DNA from: Cheiracanthium punctorium
Lineage: Eukaryota; Arthropoda; Arachnida; Araneae; Cheiracanthiidae
NCBI GenBank assembly: GCA_038373885.1
Contig: JAWZYV010002522.1
Location: forward strand, 248,001-312,000
Length of the DNA: 64,000 bases
Direction: 5' to 3'
Within the stretch, counting starts at the first letter, position 1. Each line of letters starts with the position of its first letter. Shown here piece after piece: positions 22,861 to 33,793 of the stretch. The translations under genes were made by a program, and so were the position numbers. The notes beneath the pieces were generated by a model that was not told the origin of the DNA, searched no databases, and was given only the letters and a program-made list of their open reading frames with translations.

Positions 22861-23753
22861 AATAAACATAATGGTTGCCAGATTTGGCATAAAATTATTC
22901 ATTCTTTTGCAACAAAGCGTTTCCAAGTATCTAGAATCGCGTGTAATTTACAAACATGAGTTAGAATTACGCCTATTTTACGCCAAAATAAAAACTATAT
23001 GAAATAAGTAACTCAAAATGTGTAACACAAAGTTGACAATTTTCAAATAGTAAATTTACTTAGACAACAGGAGTTTAGAATTAGTCATTATTCGTTTTTC
23101 CAAAACAAAATAACTAATATCTTGAAAATGAAAAATAATTAAAATGCAGATTATTTTAAAGCCGGTTCGGTCCACCTGGATTATTTGCTACCAGTAGAAA
23201 TATATTATATATTTAAACTATGCCATTATAGCAGTTATAGTACACTTTGGATATTTGCTAGCGCGACGAGATGGTACATTCGTGGTGCTAAGTACGCCAA
23301 TCTGCAAACGATTATGTAAATGAAAATATGGATAACGGTTTTCCGGTAACCTTAAATGAACAGTAATTATAGGTTGTGAGCATGTGTAATCCGTCAAATA
23401 ATGAAAAGTCGCCATGGGTGGCAAGCTATCCTATCTGTTCCGTAGCTTTTATTAACTTTACACGTACGCGAGTCGACAAATAATGAAAAATCGCCATGGG
23501 TGGCAAATTCGCAAGGTGTCCAATAGTTTTTACATTATTAAAAATACAGCTGAAACAGCTGTTCTGATTTTATTACGCTTTAGCTCCTAATTAATATAAA
23601 TTTGAATGGCAAGCTTAAATATCATTGTGTTTCTGAGGAGTGCAAATAATTTTTCCAGCGATTATAAGCGGAGTCCGCACTCCAGGTGTAGTATAGCTCA
23701 GGACCCGTACAACACGGATTCCCATAACAACATACCTTCCGTGTTATGAGGGG
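22861..23753. other. Geneless stretch with a short direct duplication
   Basis: ATAATGAAAAGTCGCCATGG near 23398 is repeated as ATAATGAAAAATCGCCATGG near 23479 in the same orientation. No coding sequence is supported. Confidence 0.45.
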
Positions 23754-23819
23754 TAGCAATTTTGCTCGGGCTACCACCGGCCACGTAGCCAGCCGATGAT
23801 GACCCGAGCTAAATTGCTA
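23754..23819. repeat. Stem-loop: 17-bp arms, one mismatch
   Basis: TAGCAATTTTGCTCGGG (23754-23770) pairs with CCCGAGCTAAATTGCTA (23803-23819). The 32-base loop is GC-rich. It may be the core of a small fold-back element. Confidence 0.65.
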
Positions 23820-23866
23820 GTAGGGGAGGGGTCTACTGTAGTGCGAAGTTTAAATTTTTATGTACC

Positions 23867-24036
23867 CAGGGGCGTAGCCAGAATTTTTTCATGGGGGGGG
23901 GTTACGACTACTGCAACTCATATATATGTATACATATGTGTGATAATGTAGTGAAGTATATACATTTTGTATGGCAAAAAAATTCTCATGGGGTGGGTTA
24001 TGACCCCCCTAACCCCCGCCCTTGGCTACGCCTCTG
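23867..24036. mobile_element. 170-bp hAT-type MITE with exact TSD
   Basis: Ends CAGGGGCGTAGCCAGAAT and TTGGCTACGCCTCTG are inverted repeats, with G-runs and C-runs mirrored inside. The octamer TATGTACC flanks both sides (23859-23866 and 24037-24044). A TATA-rich centre separates the arms, so a transcript would fold on itself. Confidence 0.92.
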
Positions 24037-24151
24037 TATGTACCAATGAACATGCAAGAACCAAGCAATGTGTAGCTCAGTAACATTGTATCTGATCCAA
24101 TCTTCGGGTTTTGGCTGTTGAAATGATGTCTGTTTTACGAATAAGCCTGAT

Positions 24152-24212
24152 TAGGGGCCGAATGCCTTATACGAAAAAGCGAGCGTAGCGAGTCTGGGGG
24201 CCTTGGCCCCTA
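24152..24212. repeat. Hairpin with GCGAGCGTAGCGAG core
   Basis: TAGGGGCC and GGCCCCTA form the outer arms, and an internal GAGCGTAGCGAG is itself nearly palindromic. It could be the end structure of a repeat such as a Helitron-type terminus; no CTRR end was confirmed. Confidence 0.45.
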
Positions 24213-24518
24213 GTATTATAAAAACATACTCACCATTATCTATCTCTCATATACTTAGGCAGAAAATATTTAATTACAATCAATTTTCTAAGACATAGAA
24301 TCCAAATGACCCCTGTCACGACCATGCCCATGCACTGCTATACATGATAAGGATTTCATTAATAATGATTATGAACATATTATTACTGTTCACCTCAAAA
24401 TAGTAAAGGATATCTATTAATAGAAACTTGTGGGAAATGGTACCGAATATACGATTCCTTCTAAGTTTACTTTAAATCGTATACTATAACAAGTCTCATA
24501 TAATCGAGATTATTTTAT

Positions 24519-26727
24519 ACTAGCTGTGTGCCCGTTCTTCGCACGGTAGGAAAAGAATATTTTCCTAAAATAAATACCTGTGCCATAAAAAAAAAAAAAA
24601 AAAATACAATTTAGGTAGTCTCTTTTGTTGAAACTATCACGGTATACATTAACGCAACGTAGGATTATACTTTAGTTAGTTGCAAGATGACCGTTGAAAA
24701 ATGATGAAGAGACCACTTTTAATTTCACGAAACATTTATTAATGTGGTATACTGTGCTTCAATTCATATTAACCTAAAAAATCTAACTAATACTACCTGT
24801 AGCTGTCTATTACTTATTAAATGTTATTGATCTTCGTTTCCCCCCTCTCTAATGCTCAATTTAAATAATCAGTGTAGGAATTTGAAACCAGTGGTGCCTT
24901 TTCTACTCTTTGATGATTCTTAGCAATTTATACATTAGCATAAACAATAAACATTATTTATAATGGTTGCCATTAAAACACCTCTCCTTATCTTTTTAAG
25001 CATAATTCTTGTCAGATTGGCGCAAATTTAGCACCGCAAATTATTTCATCTCGCCGTGATGGAAAATATCCAAGGTGTACCAATCTAAATATTTAAATCC
25101 TCTATGGTTCAGTTTTGTGATAAACATCAAACTGTGTAATCTCGTGGAGATATTTAGAATCGCTCAAATTGCGAATAGGGTGTTAAATTGTGTAGCAGAG
25201 TTTAGAATTTCACGCAATTTTTTAATTTATGATGTTACGTTCTGACCATGCTTGTTTAGTCTGGTTATTTATCACAGTTGTTTTCAAACGGATTAATATT
25301 GTAACTCACTTGCAACAGAGCTTATTAAAGTTAATTTAGCGCTATTAGTTGAGATGCTGGTGTGATGCCTAACTAATCAGTATTTCAAATATTTTTCAGA
25401 GCTATGTTGCTAATGGCCTAAATTTTGTGGAAGAACTTGTTAAATTTCTGGATTTCCGCCAAAAAAATGTATAATTAATATATGTATACCGCCAAAAGTT
25501 GTCAAAACTTGGCGACATTTTGCGCGATTTTTGGAATTCATACTATGGCTGTCGTTAGGCTGATAATGAATACTATGTTTTATGTTAATTAGTATTTTCC
25601 CCCTGTGGCCCCTTTTGAATTTCTCACTATTTTAAAAATCGTAAGTTTCCTTTCGTTGTTATGGTTGCTGAAAAATCATAGTGTTCAAAAATCGTCAAGG
25701 GTAGCTCATGCATTAAACAAAATACTTTTAAAATTTCATAATAGTAAATTTTTACGTAGATTTCTATTGCATTTTTAAACTCGTGACATCAAAATGACGT
25801 CATTTCATTTATGATAAACCACTTTTTTTTACAGTTATGTCTATCTCTAGCATATAGATGATACATCACATGATCACTATTTCTTCCAAAACTTATTTGC
25901 GCTCCGTGGAAATACAATGATGTTTGGTGTTGCCATTGAAAAGGCATGTTAATTACAGGAGCTAAAGCGTCATAATATCAGAACATATGTCTCATTTTAC
26001 CGAGCTGTACAAGTCTCCTTTAACGTGTTACACGAAAACGATCGTAATGTTTTCGCCGTGTTCCAAGAATTCGTGTTGTAGACCCATGTTATAAAGGGTT
26101 AAATTGTAATCTGTAAAAAATGAAATATGAAATTAGTTATTTATTTAGCGTGAATTGACAGTGAGATCAACGTCACTTTTATGTAACAAGTGTGATACTG
26201 TATTAAGAGTTCAATAAGGGTAATAAGCTTTTTTTCTCAGAAGTTACATCACGAACGTTTTCATTTAGAAAAGCGACATGATTTTCACCGGAGCAGGGTG
26301 CATTTTTGACTTTTAAACGTAAATGATGCATCCATTGTTTCATGAAGGTTTTTTAATTTAGGTAAAGTCGTGTGTAACATAACTGCGCTAATACATTGTC
26401 CACGCTTTGCGAATTGCAAGATAAAATTGTTGTCAACATCATGCAATGTTATTTATGTGGTATATACTATATATTAATGCTATAAATTAAACCTCACAAA
26501 AAGAATTATATGTTGTAGAAATCAGGCATTTTTCGAAAGCATCAGGCATTTTTCGAAAACTTCTTTCCTTTTTGATCGCCAAAATTTGCACTCATGACAT
26601 CAACTTTTAGTCACGATTCAAGTATTTTTCCACGTTTTGAAATTCCGCATTACTGGGTTTAATTCGAAATATAAGTGCAAAGAAAATATTCGTTTCCCAC
26701 CGTGCGGAGAACGGGTACGCAGCTAGT
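24519..26727. mobile_element. 2.2-kb non-coding element with long terminal inverted repeats
   Basis: The left end ACTAGCTGTGTGCCCGTTC continues as CGCACGGTAGGAAAAGAATA. The right end, read inward, is ACTAGCTGCGTACCCGTTC then CGCACGGTGGGAAACGAATA. Together this is about 45 bp of inverted repeat with few changes. No transposase or open frame is found inside, so it is non-autonomous or deeply decayed. Flanks TTAT and CAGATC do not give a clear duplication. The superfamily is undecided. Confidence 0.7.
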
Positions 26728-27722
26728 CAGATCTATTAAAATCCGTATGTTCGTATCGTGCGTGGCTGAATGAGATTTTCGTACAAACTTTGTATAGTTT
26801 GACTTCGGATCGCGTAGAATATTGGCAATCTGTCCGTGAAAGTGAATCCAAATAAGCGGGTCGGGTAAAGCCAGCGGAGTGAATGTACGTGTTTCCTCTT
26901 GTGTTGACGTCCACGCTCAGTAATCTATAATAATCTGTAATGCACTGAAATATTGCATGCGGGACTTTTATTATCATTGTTATTAATGAGGATATCAGCG
27001 CGGAGTCTGAGCGGCACGTAACGGCCAGTATGAATGTAGCTTTACTTCTTCATAACTACGTCTAAGTAACTGAGCATCAGTCGTACATCTGACTGCCATC
27101 CCCATCATCTAATGGACGTGCCAGTTTCCTACTATAGGCCGGAAGTTTAAGTTTCTACGTAATCCGTAGTCAAATAGTATCTGTCTATGCCTCTGAGCTA
27201 GAATTCTAACCAAGTTAAGAACTTAGCTGAGTGATCGAAGTATCTGCATAACAATTTCGTGCAAACCTTGACAAGGCGCATCTATTGTGGGATTTTCAAT
27301 TTACGACAAACTTATTCTCTATACATCGGCGCGTTATCGCACATTTCGGTCCTGGTTTTCTGTGGGGCCCCAAAAGTGAAAGGTACCGAAATATGTTTAA
27401 ATGAAATATATCAAAATGTAAATAATTTAATTCATTTTATTAATTTAATTTATAATTCAATTAATTTAACCACATGATATACATTTTTCGGTACTGACGT
27501 AGCATACCGGTGGACCACCTAGACGAGCGATTTTTCTTTAAGATAAATGCCGGACAATTGAAACTATTGATGATATGGAATACGATTGGCAATAGTTTGC
27601 TAGCACATTTCACGTAAAAATAGTTTGGCGCCAATGACCAACGGTATATTACGTTCAAGAACTGATTAACACTCTCTATAGGCCTGCTTTCATTTCGAGG
27701 CTCCCTCTCACCTACTCCTATT
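26728..27722. other. Geneless stretch
   Basis: Open frames of 72-93 codons on both strands carry no domain; no transposon terminus was recognised. Confidence 0.4.
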
Positions 27723-27982
27723 CCATTAACTAAGGTGACCAAACGTCTCCGTTTTCCGGGGCAGTCCCCAATTTCAGGACGTTCTCCAAATTGTACCCAC
27801 AGTGTAAAACGGGAATTGGGGACAATTTTTAATTATTGCATTGGTTTTTAATTAAATTAATGTTAATTATTTCACTAATTATAAAAATTGGGGACATGTC
27901 CCCGATTCTATGTTCAAAAATCTCGCCACCTTACACTACGTCCCCAATTTTTGAGGACAGTCCCCGATTTCTGCGGTTCTTT

Positions 27983-28170
27983 CGGGGCCATCGTGATTCT
28001 ACCGGGCCTGCTTGTGCATTCCGATGACTCATCCAAAGAGTCCTAAAGATGCTCACGTATTGGTTCCAGCACTTAGATACATCATCTAACGGTCGAATCT
28101 AACCAATCAGGCCACGTTCGTAGGCCTTTTTCGGAGTGCACAAGCAGGCCCGGTAGAATCACGATGGCCC
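27983..28170. mobile_element. Fold-back element nested in the 27.7-kb transposon
   Basis: Two 42-base arms (27983-28024 and 28129-28170) are inverted copies starting CGGGGCCATCGTGATTC, with only about one difference. GGTTCTTTC before and GATTCTTTG after resemble a duplicated target. Near-perfect arms mean recent activity or gene conversion. Confidence 0.8.
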
Positions 28171-28639
28171 CGATTCTTTGGGATTTGTCCCCAAAATGCA
28201 AAACAGCATTTGGGGACAATTTATAATTATTACATTGTTTTTTAATTAGATTATTGATAACACTAGTCAACAAATTTGAACTTTTTTTCTGCCTCTGGTT
28301 TGTAAATGGGTGGATTTACTTAATTTCGGGGTACTGAATTCACTGGTAAAATCAATTTATGTCTATCACGTCACATTTCCAAGAGGCACAAGAAAATCAG
28401 CAGCAATACCGACAAAATTTGATATAATTGAAACTAACAAGAAATTCATATTAAGAACTTAATGATTCAATATTATTTCATATGTATACATTAGTTTTTA
28501 TATGTATACACATGCCAACATAGATATCATCTTTTTCCTGCCCAAAATGCCCTTCCCACTTGGTTTGAATGAGGTTCAAGCCGCTAACTCAATATTTGTC
28601 AGTCTGATATCAAAAGGATGGATCGTTGAACAATTTTTC

Positions 28640-29260
28640 TATTTGTGGTCCAATAAATATACTTTCTTTTAACTTTGCTTCACTCAGCTTGAGAAACTTT
28701 TCTTTCAAATAATTGAAGACCTGACCTCATTTATCCAGGCCTTTAACAAAGTTCTTCATAAAACCAAACTTGACATGAATCGGAGACAAACTGATTTTAT
28801 TAGGCTCAACCAGTGGAGTATTTTTCACATTTTCCTTTACAGCTACATGTGATTTCCTTTTAAGCCACTTTACTGTATAGTGGCCAAAGTTTCATAAGTT
28901 TCTTTCACGTCTACTGCATGAGCCAAAGGCACAGATGGAAAAGTATTGCCATTATGCAGTAGTACTGCTTTCAATCTGGTTTGTCCAAGAGTCAATAAAG
29001 AGTGACTATTCCTGATAGTTATGTTGTACACCTAGCTGCATCAGCAGACCATTGACATCTCTACATACACACATTGAATTCTGCATGTCAAAATATGGAG
29101 CGAATGAAGTACCTTTTGATCTCAAACAGGAAATTTTTGTACCTGGAGCTAGATCGTTTCATTGTTGCAATCTCGACCCCAAAAGTTCAGCTTGCTGTTT
29201 TGAAAGTTTTAGATCGCGAACCAAATTGTTCAACTCCTTTTGATTAAAGGGCTGAAACGA
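28640..29260 (-). pseudogene. Decayed transposase of a multicopy invertebrate family
   Basis: Reading leftward: FNQKELNNLVRDLKLSKQQ, AELLGSRL, a stop, GTKISCLRSKGTSFAPYFD, CVCRDVNGLLMQLGVQH, a stop, then LFIDSW, VPLAHAVDVKETYE in shifted frames, and VEPNKISLSPIHVKFGFMK, NFVKGLDK, a stop, FNYLKEKFLKLSEAKLKES and IFIGPQIEKLF. The signature LPPLHIKLGLMK (here LSPIHVKFGFMK) followed by EAKLKEGIFVGPQI is known to me from a repetitive protein family of hydroids and arthropods with no assigned function. Its place inside an element with inverted ends and TSD supports a transposase role. Several stops and frameshifts make it inactive. Confidence 0.7.
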
Positions 29261-30355
29261 AAAATCTTGAGAATGAGGGGAATATTTTCTACAGGTTCTT
29301 GATCAGCATCTTCAGATTAACTTGTCATTGTTTCTGATTCTATGTTTTGCAGATTACAGGCAGACAGGCAACCTTTCATTATGTCACTGGCAAATGCACT
29401 GAAGATACATTTTACACTTAATTTTATTTCTAGTTTTAATAGAGAATGCCCTGAGAAGAGAAAAGTTCTAGGCTGGAAAATTATCCTTAGGCTAACTCCA
29501 CACCATAGGAATTGAGAATTCATAGCTCGACATTTTCCTTTCAGTCACTTGGTTAAAGTAGTAGTACATGTTATGCACGAATACGAGGCGCAAAAGTTTT
29601 ATCTTGATCACCAAGAGAACTATCAAAATATAATTTATAGGCCTTCTTAATCAAATCAGTAATTGTTTTTTTGGAGCTTTTTGGGTGAATTTCTCACAGA
29701 CATAACAAAAGTTTTCGGGGTGGTTAAGACAACAACTATGTTTACTAGTTGTTATTTTTAGTAAACGTAAGTTTTAAATATATGTATAAAGCAATTTTAA
29801 AATAAAAATACCTCTCAATAGAAACACTCACTTATTAAAAAAACAAAACTTATAATACATTCTTAGGCTGAGATAAATACAATAGTAATTGCACCATGCA
29901 CGTTTCAACATTCACTAGGTCATAATGTTTATTTTGCACTACTGGATTATCTCTCCATCTAATGAATAACACTTGTCTGTGTAACATCTGACATCAAGTG
30001 ACAATTTGTTGATCTTATGGCACTCTTGTACCAAACTTTAGAAAAAAAAATTAAAAATTAAACATTAAAATAAAAGAACGGAAAATCGTGAAATTAAGAA
30101 AAAAATAAATAAAAATCCTTAAAAACTCAAATCTTACGCGCTAGAGCATTTTGAAAGGTTGATTCGGATTTTACACACCAAAATACATACTAATTGATGT
30201 ATCACATTCCAGAGGCAAAATGGCTGTTGAGTAGTGTAATTATTTCATTAATTATAAAATATCCCCAATCTTGTTTCAGAATCGGGGACATGTCCTCAAC
30301 TCTAAGTTAAAAAATATGGCCACTTTACCATTACCACATGTATGACTAACAAATA

Positions 30356-30600
30356 CAGGGTGATTCATAATGAATGGGACAAAAAGAAAACATGATTTTG
30401 AACGTTGTAATTATTATATTTAGAAAATTCAAATTTACCTCAAAACTACATTTATTGAAGTTTCTACAGGTGTTCAATATGTGCCCCTCCGGTGACACGG
30501 CGTTGATTTTGAGGTACTCCGCAAAAACGAATCACGAATTCTTTCAACCACTTCGGGTTTTGTTTCTTTTCGTCCTGGGCTTTTGTTCTTGCCAGTCAAG
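30356..30600 (-). pseudogene. Remnant of a DUF4817-type mariner-like element
   Basis: The right terminus CAGGGTGATTCATAATGAAT at 30356 is preceded by TA, as for Tc1/mariner elements. On the minus strand TGKNKSPGRKETKPEVVERI then RDSFLRSTSKST reads like the helix-turn-helix region of DUF4817-type mariner transposases. It jumps directly to a C-terminal-like segment (RRVTGGAHIEHL in a neighbouring frame). The catalytic middle is deleted. The other end is lost at the junction with the hairpin element near 30600. Confidence 0.6.
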
Positions 30601-31059
30601 AAGAATATATTTGATTTCTATAAAAATAGTTGCGGGTGACATAGCTCCAAGAGAATCCTTTACTTTTTAGCACGCCCCGCAAAAAAAGTGTCACAATTAT
30701 TTTTAACAGCACTGACATCTGCTGAAAAATGGAAGAATGCGATAACAGCTGGATACATTGTCCAATGCTAAAAAAAGTGCAGCCATTGCCGTCGCTCGAC
30801 TTAACTACCAGCAAGATGGCGGACGGTCAAAACGTTCATCGCGTGCCACAGATCTAGAGACCCCTTTTTGACGCAGCTGGCTGTGCCCCACAGTAATTTT
30901 GTGCACTGTGCCGCACAGCCAGCCGCGCCAAAAAAGGGTCCCTAGATCTGTGGCACACGGTGAACGTTTCGACCGTCCGCCATCTTGCTGGTAGTTAAGT
31001 CGAGCGATGGCAACGGCTGCCCTTTTTTCAGCATTGGGAAAGGGTTGCGCCTCAAAAGG
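30601..31059. mobile_element. Hairpin-forming element, possibly piggyBac-like MITE
   Basis: The core is an inverted repeat with arms of about 125 bp (30763-30887 and 30910-31037) and a 22-base loop. The right edge ends CTCAAAAGG followed by TTAA (31060-31063); read inward this is TTAACCTTTTGAGGCGC, in keeping with piggyBac targets. Diverged copies occur at 35475 and 49920, where the edge is TTAACCCTTTGAAACGCG. The left edge is unclear. No protein is encoded. Confidence 0.65.
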
Positions 31060-31063
31060 TTAA

Positions 31064-31637
31064 CCACAAAGCAAAAATAATTTTCATCATTAAAGTAAGA
31101 ATTAAAGTAAGAAGTTTAATATTTTTTTATATTAAATAAAAATCATAAATCACTTCCAATCCATGATATAGAGGTGCCTAAAAAACACTAACCTAGTGTT
31201 TTCTTCATTATATATCGACCTTAGACACATGGAATTAATTATAAAGTTACTTTATGGTGCCGAATAAAAATTCCAGGATATTAAATGTAAATAAATACAT
31301 TAGACCTCTATACATTAAAGAAGTGATGTAGGAGTTTCAGTTTTTCTCATAAAAACGCTTACAGATTCAGTACAATATAGATTATGTTTGCCATATTGGA
31401 AAGAAGAGAAAAGAAGGGAAATAATTAAATTAAGAATAAAAATCCAGCATAATATAAATATAAAAATTACTATATGAAAATTCAGGGAGGCGCAGATGCC
31501 TCCATGCTCTATGCTGCCGATGCCCATGGATAAAAAACGAACCGTTACAGTTTAATTTTTTTGCTTAAATCGAACAGTCTTTAACGCTCTAAGTAAATTA
31601 CTTTTTACAGGATGCGCCTCGACAGTTTCTACATATA
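31064..31637. other. Geneless AT-rich stretch
   Basis: Nothing beyond AT-rich sequence is visible; a 70-codon minus-strand frame is a hydrophobic, low-complexity reading without support. Confidence 0.4.
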
Positions 31638-31639
31638 TA

Positions 31640-31831
31640 CAGGGTGTTCCAAAAAGGTGGTAACGGGCTTTAATTCCTTACTTATTAGAGATAACTGGGT
31701 AGTGTAAATTGGAAAAATGTTCAAAATAAGGTCGGAAATAAGACTCTGTTAAGAAAAATATCCTCTCGTTACCCACTTATCTCTCATAGATAAAGAATTA
31801 AAGCCCATTACCACCTTTTCGGGACACCCTG
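31640..31831. mobile_element. 192-bp mariner-type MITE
   Basis: CAGGGTGTTCCAAAAAGGTG and its inverse CACCTTTTCGGGACACCCTG end the element, and the inverted repeat continues for over 50 bases on each side (TTAATTCCTTACTTATTAG against its mirror). TA flanks both ends (31638-31639, 31832-31833). The element is almost entirely two arms. Confidence 0.9.
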
Positions 31832-31833
31832 TA

Positions 31834-32436
31834 GAAATTTACTATGTTTGAAAAGTTTAGGTGGCACGAATTATTTTTAATAAATATTTATTTACCGTGA
31901 ATGTTTACGTTATGAAAACCTATTTTTAAAAACTTGTATAGTATTTCTCTGTAGCTATTGAAAATGAGCTACGTGAAATTTTAAAATTCGACTAGACTAA
32001 TCGACATTTTAATTATTTTAAAAAAATGTATTGTAAGTAAACCAGTTCAATAAGCATCTTCTTAATTGCATTCCGAACATTATTAATTTTTTTCATAAGG
32101 ATAATTACATCATTAACATAACGAAAAAAAAAGCATTACTTCAGCAAGCTATTCATTCTAAGAATTATTATTTAAAACCAAAGAGTTAAGAAGATAAATT
32201 ACCATGAATCAGATTAAACTCTTGCACTTTTAAAAAGAAAACCAGTAATAATAAGCCATAGCTGATTACAAATCAGACTGAATGTGATTACATATTACAG
32301 AGAATGTGCATGTTAAATCTGTCTAGTCTTAGACTCTTTATTTGCCTGTTAGGTGAGAGATGGTATTTAAAATTTTCGAAACTGCTATAATATTTGTTAC
32401 TGAATGACTAGTTCTGAACTTTGTCCTAAGAATACA
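31834..32436. other. Geneless AT-rich stretch
   Basis: Nothing is recognisable; it leads into an AT microsatellite. Confidence 0.4.
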
Positions 32437-32458
32437 ATATATATATATATATATATAT
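32437..32458. repeat. (AT)n microsatellite
   Basis: About eleven AT dinucleotides without interruption. Confidence 0.9.
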
Positions 32459-32477
32459 CCCTCAGTTTATTAAAAAA

Positions 32478-33056
32478 AAAACGCCATATCAATAGCATTA
32501 TCTCTAAAGCTTACAAAAAACTTGGTTTTCTTAAGTGCAAAACTAAAGAATTTTCTAACCTAACCTTCATACATTAAAAATCTTATACTTTAGTTTGATA
32601 CGCTCTAATCTTGAATATTGTAGTCTTGTTTGGGATCCGTATTATAAAAATAAAATGAAAATTCTTGAGCGGGTGCAGACTCAGTTTACTCGGTATTCAT
32701 ATTACAAAAGTAATCCTATTTACATTCTGAATATTTCTTCATCTTACTTGAGAAGTGTTTTTGGTCTTCCTAGTTTAAATTCTCGTCGTGATCTCTTTTG
32801 TTTATTATTTTTTTATAAAGTTGTCAATAATATGGTAGACTGCAGTGATATTCTTCAAAGTATTTGTGTAAATGTACCGAACAGGTCTCTTCGTAATAGC
32901 CATTTATTTGTGGATCCAATTATAAAATATAATTACATATACTTTTCGTTATCTAAATTTTATAAAATTTATAATAAGTTTTCTTTGGATTTGGATATTT
33001 TTAACATGTCTTTTAAAGTCTTTAGAGTTAAGTGTTTTGAACTTTTGCAGTCATGA
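32478..33056 (+). pseudogene. LINE (non-LTR retrotransposon) reverse transcriptase C-terminus
   Basis: The first frame reads SIISKAYKKLGFLKCKTKEF. After a shift near 32570 it reads LKILYFSLIRSNLEYCSLVW, DPYYKNKMKILERVQTQFTR, LPSLNSRRDLFCLLFFYKVV and NNMVDCSDILQSICVNVPNR, and stops at 33054-33056. The LIRSxLEYxSxVWDPYxxxxIxxIERVQ pattern followed by RRxxxxLxxxYK is the region after the polymerase domain in Jockey/CR1-type elements. The polymerase core and endonuclease are absent, as expected of 5'-truncated insertions. The 460-base run without a stop suggests moderate age. Confidence 0.85.
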
Positions 33057-33190
33057 CTGGTATTTATTTTATCTCTGTATTTTATCTTTTTTAATTTTGT
33101 CTTATGTAATTTGTCCTTTTATGCATCACTGTAAATGGATTTTAATCTGTAGTGTGCATTTCTTTTATGAAATAAATGAAATGAAATGAA
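33057..33190 (+). repeat. LINE 3' untranslated region and tail
   Basis: AT-rich sequence after the stop ends in AAATAAATGAAATGAAATGA, a short-unit tail typical of Jockey/CR1-like LINEs. It marks the 3' end of the insertion. Confidence 0.7.
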
Positions 33191-33680
33191 AATTTTTAAT
33201 AACAAGAATACGGCGATATACTTCAATTTTTCATACAAAAATAATGCAGTTATTAAGGCGATTTTAAAGATCTATCTTCAGAATTTTCACCAAATTAAGT
33301 AAACTGATTTTAAATTAGAGGAATTCCTTAGTTAGATGTTATTTTTTTTCTAATTTAAACAAAAAAATCATTTAAAACTAATAAACCACCGCCACGTTCC
33401 GATCTGATCTAATAAAAGCAATCTTCTCCATCTTATGAGCCCAAATCGTAATTAAATGAGAAAGAAAAGAACACAAAAATGCCTAGTCATGGAGCTGTGC
33501 CTGGTAAGATTTTAGGGAAAACGACACCCTTCGCGCCTTCACGGCAAACGAAGAAAAGGGACAATTTCGCCATGTGGTGACGTCCGAAAAGTGACCTCAA
33601 TGCCCTCTCATTGGGGAAAAACCCCATCGTTTAAAACTGTCGTCTTTTTTGCAGTGGTCAATGATGGCGGCACTATCGTA
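33191..33680. other. Uncharacterised stretch
   Basis: AT-rich up to about 33480, then GC-richer sequence with GGTGACGTCCGAAAAGTGACC near 33577. No gene is supported. Confidence 0.35.
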
Positions 33681-33793
33681 CTTGCAAGTTAGGGTACGCA
33701 GGAAGTTGGGAGACGGCTAGCCCCTCTAATTGCTTTTCACTCCCCCATTTTAGTCGACCAGTTGTATAATGAATCCTGTACATGATGTCGGTT
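33681..33793 (-). repeat. Shared composite: fold-back arm fused to pogo transposase tail
   Basis: AGTCGACCAGTTGTATAATG repeats the right arm of the fold-back at 21677. It is followed by CTGTACATGATGTCGGTT, the inverse of the pogo coding sequence that flanks the MITE at 19698. The same two modules also adjoin one another at 21539-21546. Confidence 0.7.

Larger units (their letters stand above)
27731..30327 (-). mobile_element. 2.6-kb DNA transposon with TAAGGTGACC ends and near-perfect 8-bp TSD
   Basis: The left terminus TAAGGTGACCAAACG and right terminus GGCCACTTTA are inverted repeats. Flanking octamers are CCATTAAC (27723-27730) and CCATTACC (30328-30335), 7 of 8 identical. Sub-terminal sequence is shared as well: TCGGGGACATGTCC near the right end and GGGGACATGTCCCCG near 27890. 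Inside are a fold-back and a minus-strand transposase pseudogene. The termini match those of the 825-bp element at 14500, which is probably a non-autonomous partner. The superfamily is not settled; 8-bp TSDs fit hAT-like groups. Confidence 0.75.
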
